From positions 1 to 11,115 of the forward strand of contig VFZQ01000096.1 of NCBI GenBank assembly GCA_016871135.1: a stretch of DNA of 11,115 bases, written 5' to 3'. This DNA comes from Acidobacteriota bacterium. Lineage in GTDB: Bacteria > Acidobacteriota > Terriglobia > Bryobacterales > Bryobacteraceae. Positions 1 to 7,033 of this stretch are shown piece by piece (position 1 is the first letter of the stretch; each line of letters opens with the position of its first letter). The position numbers and the translations under genes are program-made. The notes under the pieces are model-generated. The model had not been told where the DNA came from and did no database searches. It worked only from the letters and a program-made list of their open reading frames with translations.

Positions 1-4
1 CGAA

Positions 5-1393
5 ATGACGATCCTCGAAGCCGCCGCGGCGCTGCGTGCAAAGAAGGTTTCCTCGCGCGAGTTGACGGCGGAATGCCTTCGCATCATCGACGCGGGCAAT
101 GGCGCCTACAATGCGTTTCTTAACGTGACCGGCGAGAGCGCGCTTCGAGAAGCCGCCGCGTTTGACGGTGAATTGGCGCGCGGAATCGATCGCGGCCCGC
201 TTCACGGCATTCCCATCGCGCTGAAGGATCTGTTCTGCACGCGCGGCGTCGCCACGACATGCGCTTCCCTGCTCTACAAAGACTTCGTTCCGGACTACGA
301 CTGCACGGTGTGGGAAAAGCTTTCCGCCGCCGGATGCGTGATGCTCGGCAAAGCGCATCAGCACGAACTCGCCTACGGCGTGACTTCGAACAACCCGCAC
401 TACGGCCCGGTACGCAATCCGTGGAATGTCGCGCGAGTTCCCGGCGGCTCCAGCGGCGGCTCGGGCGCGGCGGTCACCGCCGGCATGGCGTTCATGGCAA
501 TGGGCAGCGATACCGGCGGATCGATCCGCGTACCGGCGGCGTTCTGCAATACGTTCGGCCTGAAGCCCACCTTCGGCCGCGTCAGCAAATTCGGCGTGCT
601 TCCGCTCGGCTACACGCTCGATCACATGGGCCCGCTCACGCGATCGGTCCGCGACTCCGCCGTCTGCCTTCAAGCCATGGCCGGACGCGACGAGCGCGAT
701 GAGACAACTTCATTCGCGCCGGTCGACAACTATCTCCCCAGCGGAGCGATATCGCTCAAAGGCGTGCACATCGGCGTGCCGTTGAATTACTACTTCGATC
801 GTGTCGACGCCGACGCCGCCAACGCCGTACGAAAGATGATCGCGCTCGCCGCTTCTCTCGGCGCGACCATCGTCGACGTCACCGTTCCCGACATCGCGGC
901 GCTCAACACCGTGGCCCGCATCATTCTTCTCTGCGAAGCGGCGACTGTACTGAACCAGTTCGCCGGCCGTGAACACGAAGTCGGCGCCGACATTCGCGTA
1001 CTGTGGGAGCAGGGCCTGCTACTACCCGCCACCGAATACATCAACGCGCAGCGGTTGCGCCGTCACTTCCGCGATGCGTTCCTGCGCGTGTTCGATTACG
1101 TCGACGTTCTCGCGACGCCGACAACGCCGACCGGCGCGAAGAAAATTGGCGATCCAACGGTGACAATCGAAGGCGTGGAAGAAGACTTCCGCCTCGCCAC
1201 AACCCGCTTCATGCGCGGCATAAACGTTCTCGGCTTCCCCGCCACATCGCAGCCATGCGGCTTCGACGGCGAAGGCATGCCGCTCGGGCTGCAACTCATC
1301 GCACGCCCATTTGCCGAAAAGCGGCTTCTTGAAGTCGCCGCCGCGTTGGAGGACGCAACGGACTTTCATCGCCACACGCCACCGAGCCTCTGA
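5..1393 (+). CDS. Amidase signature family hydrolase (GatA-like fold)
   Basis: This is a 462-residue amidase-signature enzyme that would hydrolyse a carboxamide C-N bond in the cytoplasm. No signal peptide is visible. The catalytic set is complete: Lys74 in ALKDLF, cis-Ser149 in the Gly/Ser-rich loop GGSSGGSGAA (147-156), and nucleophile Ser173 in DTGGSIR. The spacings Lys-75-Ser-24-Ser equal those of GatA (Lys79/Ser154/Ser178 in Staphylococcus aureus). No gatB or gatC is nearby and the C-terminal part is short for GatA, so a stand-alone amidase is more likely than the tRNA amidotransferase subunit; the substrate cannot be told. The ATG at 5 gives a normal family N-terminus. Only four upstream bases are visible and the frame stays open through them, so an earlier start outside the window is possible. 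It ends 39 bases before the next gene. Confidence 0.9.
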   Translation: MTILEAAAALRAKKVSSRELTAECLRIIDAGNGAYNAFLNVTGESALREAAAFDGELARGIDRGPLHGIPIALKDLFCTRGVATTCASLLYKDFVPDYDCTVWEKLSAAGCVMLGKAHQHELAYGVTSNNPHYGPVRNPWNVARVPGGSSGGSGAAVTAGMAFMAMGSDTGGSIRVPAAFCNTFGLKPTFGRVSKFGVLPLGYTLDHMGPLTRSVRDSAVCLQAMAGRDERDETTSFAPVDNYLPSGAISLKGVHIGVPLNYYFDRVDADAANAVRKMIALAASLGATIVDVTVPDIAALNTVARIILLCEAATVLNQFAGREHEVGADIRVLWEQGLLLPATEYINAQRLRRHFRDAFLRVFDYVDVLATPTTPTGAKKIGDPTVTIEGVEEDFRLATTRFMRGINVLGFPATSQPCGFDGEGMPLGLQLIARPFAEKRLLEVAAALEDATDFHRHTPPSL

Positions 1394-1418
1394 CCCAACT
1401 AAACGGGTATCGCACCGT

Positions 1419-1426
1419 GATAAATT
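1419..1426 (+). promoter_or_regulatory. Candidate -10 box for the DUF1549/DUF1553 operon
   Basis: The 39-base gap after the amidase contains an AT-rich patch, TGATAAATT, in otherwise GC-rich DNA. TAAATT (1421-1426) or GATAAA (1419-1424) each match four of six bases of the TATAAT consensus. The patch ends six bases before the ATG at 1433, and no Shine-Dalgarno-like sequence lies between. That geometry fits a leaderless transcript starting at or near the ATG. No convincing -35 box was found. Co-transcription with the amidase remains possible. Confidence 0.3.
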
Positions 1427-1432
1427 ACACGC

Positions 1433-3988
1433 ATGGTTCGACCCCTCATCGCTTCCCTCGCCTGGAGTCTGTCCGCCGCGCCCGCGCCGTCGCTGCCTGG
1501 CGGAGGTCCCGTACAAGTCGAGATATTCGAGGACCTCGCCGCCGGTAAAGAGTTCGATCTCGCCGCGATGAAATCGATCGACCGCTACACGGAACCTGCG
1601 TTCGCTTTTATTCACACGCCGACCAAGTTCGCGGCCAACGCCATCCCGCTCGACCGTTCCACGCCGTTCATCTTGAAGGCCGCCTATCAACGGAATTATA
1701 CGGCTGGCTCCTACACGCTCCGCCTTCGCGCCCGCGGCGCCGCGCGTCTCTTCGTCGATGGCAAGTTAGTCGCGCAAACACAGGCGCAAAAGCCCAACAC
1801 GTCGGGCGACGATCCCGTTCCTCCGGCCGTCGAGCGCGGCAACACGCCACTGCGTCCAGCCGCCTATCCGCATCAGGATTCGCTCGCGCCGGTGCAACTC
1901 AGCGATGGCCCGCATGAATTCGTCTTGATCGCCGCTATCGGCGGCAAGGGACTCTATCCGTCTCCGGGCGAACTCGCCGTCGGCATTCGAATGAAGGATC
2001 AACTGGTGGATCAACTGCTCGGACCCAACGATGCGCCGCCACTCACCGACGCCGGCTGGGAAGCGTATTCGCTCGCCTCCGCGCGGCGTCACGCCGAGTC
2101 GGACAAGGTCCGCCGCCGCACCGTCAGCCACAAGGTCTCCGCGCTATGGAATGCACGGCACAAGTCGCAGCCGGCGAAGCCCGCTCCCGCGATTCCAACC
2201 GCACCGGACGGCTACCCGGTGCGGAATACGATTGATAATTTCATCAACGTCAAACTCGCCGCCGCGAGCGCCAAACATACCGCCGCGCTCAACGATCTCG
2301 AGTTCCTGCGCCGGGTGACACTCGACACAACCGGCCTCATCCCGACGCCGCCCGAGATCGCCGCGTATCTGAAGGACTCGCCGAAATCGCGCCGCGCCAA
2401 TGCCGTCAATCGACTCGTCGACAACCCCAGTTGGGCCGACCATTGGGTCAGCTACTGGCAAGATGTACTGGCCGAGAACCCCGGCATTTTGAAGCCCGAC
2501 CTCAACAACACCGGCCCCTTCCGCTGGTGGATGCATCAGTCTTTTTCCGACAACATTCCGTTCGATCGCTTCGTCGCCGAACTCGTTCAGCAGGAAGGAT
2601 CGGCCACGCTCGGCGGCCCCGCGTCCTTCAGTCAAGCCACGTTGAATGACTCCCCGCCCGCGGCCAAAGCCGACATCGTGGCGCAGGCGTTTCTCGGACA
2701 GAAGCTCAGTTGCGCCCGTTGCCACGACGCTCCGTTCCACCCGTTCAAGCAGAAGGATCTCTTCGCACTTGCCGCAATGCTGGAAGGCAAGGATCTGAAG
2801 CTGCCCGCGACTTCGACCGTGCCACAAGGCGAAGGCGGCCGCAAGCCCAACGTCGTCTCCGCATTGAAGCCTGGCGAGTCGATCGCTCCCGCCTGGCCCT
2901 TTGCAAAACTTCTCGAACATGCCGACAGCGGCACGCTCCCGGTCGCCGCCAAATCGGCCACCCGTAATCAACTCGCGTCCTTCCTGATTTCCCCGGACAA
3001 CGACCGCTTTTCGCAAGTCGTCGTCAATCGCGTGTGGAAGCGCTACATGGGCGTTGGCATCGTGGAACCCGCCGACGATTGGTCGCGCGGCCGCGCCTCG
3101 CATCCCGAGCTGTTGGCCTATCTCGCCCACGAGTTCCGCGCATCGGGGTACGACTTGAAACACGTCGCGAAACTGATCTTCGCATCACACGCCTATCAGC
3201 GCAAAGCGGCCGGCACGGCGGCCGATCAAATGAGTTCCGCCAAGCGGCTCTTCGCTGGTCCCGCACACCGCAACATGACCGCCGAGCAACTGGTCGATTC
3301 GCTCCATCTCGCCGCCGGCAAACTGTTCGACTGCGAGGAGATGAATCTCAACCCCGCCGGCGACCGCTCGCCGAAACAGTTCATCAATCTCGGCAAACCC
3401 GAACGCGGTTGGCATCTCACAGCGCTGTCGAACGAGCGCGACCGCCCAGCACTGGCGCTGCCGATCGCGCAGTCAATCGTCGATGTCATGACGAACTACG
3501 GCTGGCGGCAATCGCGCCAAAGTCCAGCAACTGAGCGCGACGACGCGCCTTCGCCGATGCAGACGCTCATTCTCGCCAACGGCGTTCTCGGCACACGTAT
3601 CGCGCGTCTCTCCGACGACAGCGCCTTCACCGGGATCGCGCTTGGCAATGCCACTGTCGACGCGCTAATCGAACAGACCTTCACGCGCATTCTCTCTCGC
3701 AAGCCAAGCGCGGCCGAACTCGCGATGTATCGAAACTTGCTGGCGCCGGTCTTCGCCGGCCGCTTCGTCAAAGGCGCCGAAGCGCGCTCGACCAGGCGCG
3801 AGTCCGACGGCCGCGTCTCGTGGTCGAATCATTTGAGCGCAGAAGCAACCGTCATCCGCCTCGAAGAGGAACGCAAACTCCGCTTCGGCGACAAGCCCAC
3901 CGACCGCCTGACGAAGGACTTCCGCGAGCGCTACGAAGACACGCTCTGGGCGCTGATCAATTCGCCCGAATTCGCGATGGTGCCCTAA
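1433..3988 (+). CDS. Secreted DUF1549/DUF1553 (PSCyt2/PSD1-type) protein with PA14-like domain
   Basis: This 851-residue protein belongs to the family that is greatly expanded in planctomycetes and acidobacteria; its biochemical function is not established. Residues 1 to about 20 look like a signal peptide (MVRPLIASLAWSLSAAPA). Residues about 75-195 resemble a PA14/carbohydrate-binding beta domain (YTLRLRARGAARLFVDGKLV). DUF1549 starts near residue 265 (NTIDNFINVKL, then FLRRVTLDTTGLIPTP) and contains a haem-type CxxCH motif at C427-H431 (CARCHDAPFHPF). DUF1553 starts near 514 (LASFLISPDNDRFSQ, NRVWKRYMGVGIVEPADDW) and runs almost to the end (LWALINSPEFAMV). It lacks the N-terminal PSCyt1 cytochrome domain found in many relatives. 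Its TAA shares one base with the next gene's ATG, indicating translational coupling to the DUF1501 gene, the usual partner. No ribosome binding site precedes the start. Confidence 0.9.
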   Translation: MVRPLIASLAWSLSAAPAPSLPGGGPVQVEIFEDLAAGKEFDLAAMKSIDRYTEPAFAFIHTPTKFAANAIPLDRSTPFILKAAYQRNYTAGSYTLRLRARGAARLFVDGKLVAQTQAQKPNTSGDDPVPPAVERGNTPLRPAAYPHQDSLAPVQLSDGPHEFVLIAAIGGKGLYPSPGELAVGIRMKDQLVDQLLGPNDAPPLTDAGWEAYSLASARRHAESDKVRRRTVSHKVSALWNARHKSQPAKPAPAIPTAPDGYPVRNTIDNFINVKLAAASAKHTAALNDLEFLRRVTLDTTGLIPTPPEIAAYLKDSPKSRRANAVNRLVDNPSWADHWVSYWQDVLAENPGILKPDLNNTGPFRWWMHQSFSDNIPFDRFVAELVQQEGSATLGGPASFSQATLNDSPPAAKADIVAQAFLGQKLSCARCHDAPFHPFKQKDLFALAAMLEGKDLKLPATSTVPQGEGGRKPNVVSALKPGESIAPAWPFAKLLEHADSGTLPVAAKSATRNQLASFLISPDNDRFSQVVVNRVWKRYMGVGIVEPADDWSRGRASHPELLAYLAHEFRASGYDLKHVAKLIFASHAYQRKAAGTAADQMSSAKRLFAGPAHRNMTAEQLVDSLHLAAGKLFDCEEMNLNPAGDRSPKQFINLGKPERGWHLTALSNERDRPALALPIAQSIVDVMTNYGWRQSRQSPATERDDAPSPMQTLILANGVLGTRIARLSDDSAFTGIALGNATVDALIEQTFTRILSRKPSAAELAMYRNLLAPVFAGRFVKGAEARSTRRESDGRVSWSNHLSAEATVIRLEEERKLRFGDKPTDRLTKDFRERYEDTLWALINSPEFAMVP

Positions 3989-5229
3989 TGATCAATCGAC
4001 GCGAATTCCTCGCCAATTCTCTCGCCGCCGCTGCCGCGCCCGCAAGAGGCAGGGCCGACGCCTGCATTTTCCTTTGGCTCGGAGGCGGGGCCGCGCAAAT
4101 CGACACCTTCGACCCCAAGCGCCGTGGCGATGGCAAGAAGGTCGCCGGCGCCGCGTATGGCGCCATCGATACGGCCATCAAAAACGTGCAAGTCTGCGAG
4201 CACCTGAAGCAGACCGCGCCGTTGCTTGACCGCTGCGCCGTCATCCGTTCGATCACGCATCCGATCGTCAGCGAACACGCCGCCGCGGCCAATCTCGTTC
4301 ACACCGGACGTACGCCGAGCGGCACGTTGCAGTATCCGTCGATTGGCTCGGTGGTCTCTCATCAGCTCGGGCCTAAGACCGAGGAGGTGCCCAACTACAT
4401 TGTGATGGGATACCCCAACATCACGCGCGATCCTGGCTTCCTCGGCGCCAAGTACGGCTACGTTTATCTCACGCAGACCGAGATCGGACCGAACGGGCTT
4501 GTCCGGCCGCCCGATGTCGATTCGACGCGCCAAGACCGCCGCGAAACGCTACTCGCCGCCATGCGCGAAGGCCATCAGAATCGGAACGCGGGAGATACCG
4601 TCATTCAAGCGCAGGGCGATGTCTCTCGCCAGGCCTTTCGATTGGCCGGGCCGCGCTTCATGAACGTATTTGAACTCAATCGCGAATCGACGACACTGCG
4701 CGAAAGCTACGGCGGCGAGTTCGGCCAGCGCTGCCTTCTCGCTCGCCGTTTGGTGCAGGCGGGCACGCGGTTTGTCGAAGTGTCGTTCAACTTGAATTTC
4801 TTGAACGGCAGCGGATGGGACACGCACAACGATGGCCAAACCAATCAGCATCTGCTGATTCAGGACCTTGATAAAGCGTTCGCTACGCTTCTGCTCGACC
4901 TCGAAAAGCAGAAGCTGCTCGACACCACGCTCGTCGTAATCGCCACGGAATTCGGCCGGCCGCCCGAGTTCGACGCCGGTGGCGGACGGGGCCATCAATC
5001 CGAGGCATTCACGATGGTGCTCGCCGGTGGCGGCATCAAATCGGGCCTGGCTGTCGGAACAACCGACGATCTGAGCAAGAAGGTGATCGAGCGCCCGGTG
5101 ACCATTCCCGATTTCCACGCAACGATTCACAACGCGCTCGGCATCGATCCCCACAAGAACCTTTACGCCGGGGACCGGCCGGTCCCCATCACCGATCACG
5201 GAAGAATCGTTCAAGAACTCTTCGCATGA
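3988..5229 (+). CDS. DUF1501 family protein, twin-arginine signal
   Basis: This 413-residue DUF1501 protein belongs to the alkaline-phosphatase/sulfatase-like clan; relatives are usually encoded beside DUF1549/DUF1553 genes, and their substrate is unknown. The N-terminus MINRREFLANSLAAAAA has a twin-arginine motif (R4-R5-x-F-L), implying folded export. Family landmarks are LGGGAAQIDTFDPK (D39, D42), WDTHNDG (D278, H280), EFGR (E321-R324) and the tail YAGDRPVPITD. Where many relatives have GRDH, this protein has GRGH (H336), so one acidic residue is missing there. The frame is open upstream to 3820, but an earlier start would run inside the preceding gene and bury the Tat motif. The ATG at 3988 overlaps the upstream TAA by one base and is clearly preferable. 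The stop overlaps the next gene as ATGA. Confidence 0.92.
   Translation: MINRREFLANSLAAAAAPARGRADACIFLWLGGGAAQIDTFDPKRRGDGKKVAGAAYGAIDTAIKNVQVCEHLKQTAPLLDRCAVIRSITHPIVSEHAAAANLVHTGRTPSGTLQYPSIGSVVSHQLGPKTEEVPNYIVMGYPNITRDPGFLGAKYGYVYLTQTEIGPNGLVRPPDVDSTRQDRRETLLAAMREGHQNRNAGDTVIQAQGDVSRQAFRLAGPRFMNVFELNRESTTLRESYGGEFGQRCLLARRLVQAGTRFVEVSFNLNFLNGSGWDTHNDGQTNQHLLIQDLDKAFATLLLDLEKQKLLDTTLVVIATEFGRPPEFDAGGGRGHQSEAFTMVLAGGGIKSGLAVGTTDDLSKKVIERPVTIPDFHATIHNALGIDPHKNLYAGDRPVPITDHGRIVQELFA
5170..5187. repeat. Perfect 18-bp palindrome near the end of the DUF1501 gene
   Basis: Bases 5170-5187 read GGGGACCGGCCGGTCCCC, which is identical to its own reverse complement. It lies inside the coding sequence for the conserved AGDRPVP tail and ends 38 bases before the ATG of the alpha/beta hydrolase gene. 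In mRNA it could form a 7-bp GC-rich stem with a GGCC loop, and as DNA it could bind a dimeric protein. No T-run follows it, so a classical terminator is unlikely. Codon constraints in GC-rich DNA may explain it by chance. Confidence 0.5.
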
Positions 5230-6998
5230 AGCTCGCTATTCTCTTGCTAACGGCGCTTGCCGCGCACGCCGAACTTGTCCGCCTCGAAATCGGGCCCAAG
5301 TCCACGGCCCGGGAACTCTTCGGTCGCGCGCACTTCGCCGTCGATCCCGCCGCCGCGCCGAATCGTGCCATCGACGGCATCAACAAAGCTGCCCGTAACG
5401 CCCAGGGCAAAGTCGAATTCAGCGCTGACTTTCACATCGTCGTCCCGGAAAAGCCAAGCGGAGTGCTGCTGTTTGAAGCGTCCAACCGAGGTGGCCGCGG
5501 AATTACAAACACCTTCGGCCGCGCTGGCGATCCGCTCACCGAACGCGAAGGCCTGACGCTGGTGTGGGTCGCATGGCAGCACGATGTTTCGAAGGGACTT
5601 CGCCTTTATGCCCCAATCGCTCGAGGTGTCGAAGGCTGGGTGCGGTCGGAAAGAACCGCGGACACACCTGTCGAGCGCTTCTCGCTCGGCGACGGCACAC
5701 ACATTCCCTACACCGTATCCGACGCCTCGAAGGCCCGCGCGTACTTTCGGGACGGCGAGGACGGCGTGCGCCGCCCGATGCCCCAAGGCTCATGGAGAAT
5801 CGAAGGGACCGAGATGGTGTTGACCCCGCCGGGCAAACCGGGCCGGACATACGAAGTGGTCTATCCTTCGAAAGACCCCGTCGTCGCCGGACTCGGATTC
5901 GCCGCGGTCCGCGACTTCATTTCCGCGGTCCGCAACGGCAAGGACCTGGGTGCGAAACTCCCGAAGATTACGCACACGCTGGCCTACGGAAGTTCGCAAT
6001 CGGGCACGGCGTTGCGCGGCCTGCTCTATGAAGGATTCAATCTTGACGAACAGGGCCGGCGCGTTTTCGATGGAATATTCTCGAACGTGGCCGGAGGCCG
6101 CCGCATGGCACTGAATCTCTTCTCGCAGCCATCGCGCACCGCCGGGCCGTTTCGAGATGCCTCGTTCTCGCGCACCGATCAGCCGCCGTACACGGACTGG
6201 GATCTGCTTGCAAAATACAAAGACAAGTCGCAATGGCCGAAGATCTTCCACGTCAATTCGTCCTACGAATACTGGGGATCGTCCGGTTCGCTGATCCACA
6301 CAACGGCGGATGGCCGCGCCGACGTCGCGCCCCCCGAAACAACCCGCATCTTCGCAATTTCCGGGGGACAACACGGCCCCGCGGCGTTTCCGCCAAAGCG
6401 CGCCAAGTCGATCAACCTTCCTAACTTCAACGACTACAAATGGGCCCATCGCAGCCTGCTCATTCGCTTGCGCGATTGGGTTGTGAGCGATGTCCAACCG
6501 CCCGCCTCGCGGTATCCGCTTGTCGCGAAGGGTGAGCTCGTGACACTCGCGAATTATCAAGCGGTGAAACCGAGGACCATGCACCGGACCTACGCGCTCA
6601 ATTTTAGGACCGAGCCTCCTAAGGTTGGCAAAGAATACGGACCGCGCATCATGCAGGCCGACGCCGACGGCAACGACCGAGGTGGCCTCGCGATGACCGA
6701 CGTCGCAGTCCCGCTGGGAGCCTTCGCCGGCTGGAATACGCGTGTCGCGGAGATCGGCGGCGAGGGCGAACTCATCGCAAACGTTGGATCGTATCTTCCC
6801 TTCCCGTGGAAAAAGGTGCTGGATCGATACGGAAATAAGGTGGGTTACCTGTCCAGAGTTCGCGAGGCGAGCTCAGAACTAATAAAGGACGGCTTCCTGC
6901 TCGACCGGGATCTGGACGCTGTGATCAAACGGGCCACGGCACATTGGGAATGGCGGGAGCGCGAATCTTCAACCGCGGTTTCCTCCGCCGCCCGCTAG
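5226..6998 (+). CDS. Secreted alpha/beta hydrolase (Abhydrolase_10-type domain)
   Basis: This 590-residue protein starts with a short signal peptide (MKLAILLLTALAAHA, probable cleavage before E16), so it should act outside the cytoplasm. The rest resembles the 'alpha/beta hydrolase domain' family PF20091, whose members are little characterised but probably act on esters. Visible landmarks are GVLLFEASNRGGRG (about 75-90), LVWVAWQHDV, the nucleophile elbow YGSSQSGTALRG with Ser257 as likely nucleophile, FHVNSSYEYWGSSGS, the likely catalytic His383 in SGGQHGP, and the RLRDWV segment. The elbow reads G-S-S-Q-S rather than strict GxSxG, which is common in this family as GxSQSG. The start is fixed by the ATGA overlap with the DUF1501 stop and by the signal peptide. 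A third gene with tightly coupled translation suggests a role together with the two DUF proteins. The substrate is unknown. Confidence 0.85.
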   Translation: MKLAILLLTALAAHAELVRLEIGPKSTARELFGRAHFAVDPAAAPNRAIDGINKAARNAQGKVEFSADFHIVVPEKPSGVLLFEASNRGGRGITNTFGRAGDPLTEREGLTLVWVAWQHDVSKGLRLYAPIARGVEGWVRSERTADTPVERFSLGDGTHIPYTVSDASKARAYFRDGEDGVRRPMPQGSWRIEGTEMVLTPPGKPGRTYEVVYPSKDPVVAGLGFAAVRDFISAVRNGKDLGAKLPKITHTLAYGSSQSGTALRGLLYEGFNLDEQGRRVFDGIFSNVAGGRRMALNLFSQPSRTAGPFRDASFSRTDQPPYTDWDLLAKYKDKSQWPKIFHVNSSYEYWGSSGSLIHTTADGRADVAPPETTRIFAISGGQHGPAAFPPKRAKSINLPNFNDYKWAHRSLLIRLRDWVVSDVQPPASRYPLVAKGELVTLANYQAVKPRTMHRTYALNFRTEPPKVGKEYGPRIMQADADGNDRGGLAMTDVAVPLGAFAGWNTRVAEIGGEGELIANVGSYLPFPWKKVLDRYGNKVGYLSRVREASSELIKDGFLLDRDLDAVIKRATAHWEWRERESSTAVSSAAR

Positions 6999-7013
6999 CC
7001 CGGATATCTCCTA

Positions 7014-7029
7014 GTCTTGTTCGCGAGAC
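7014..7029 (+). terminator. Weak hairpin with TTCG loop in the convergent gap
   Basis: The 35-base gap between the hydrolase and the convergent kinase gene contains GTCTTG-TTCG-CGAGAC, a 6-bp stem with one G-U pair and a TTCG loop. No T-run follows on either strand, and on the minus strand the wobble becomes an A-C mismatch. It might contribute to termination or to 3'-end stability of the upstream operon, but it is not a standard intrinsic terminator. Confidence 0.2.
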
Positions 7030-7033
7030 CGAG

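Noticed and set aside
5..1393. Amidase as gatA of the Asp/Glu-tRNA amidotransferase
   Set aside because: The catalytic spacing matches GatA, but this is shared by the whole amidase signature family. No gatB or gatC is adjacent and GatA-specific segments are not evident.
2144..3163. 339-residue minus-strand open frame inside the DUF1549/DUF1553 gene
   Set aside because: It lies entirely antisense to a gene with clear family motifs and shows no recognisable domain.
3820..3987. Upstream extension of the DUF1501 gene
   Set aside because: The added 56 residues overlap the preceding gene and are Arg-rich. The Tat signal begins exactly at the ATG at 3988, which overlaps the upstream stop.
5790..6584. 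264-residue minus-strand open frame inside the alpha/beta hydrolase gene
   Set aside because: Antisense shadow with no domain; the plus-strand frame carries the signal peptide and catalytic motifs.
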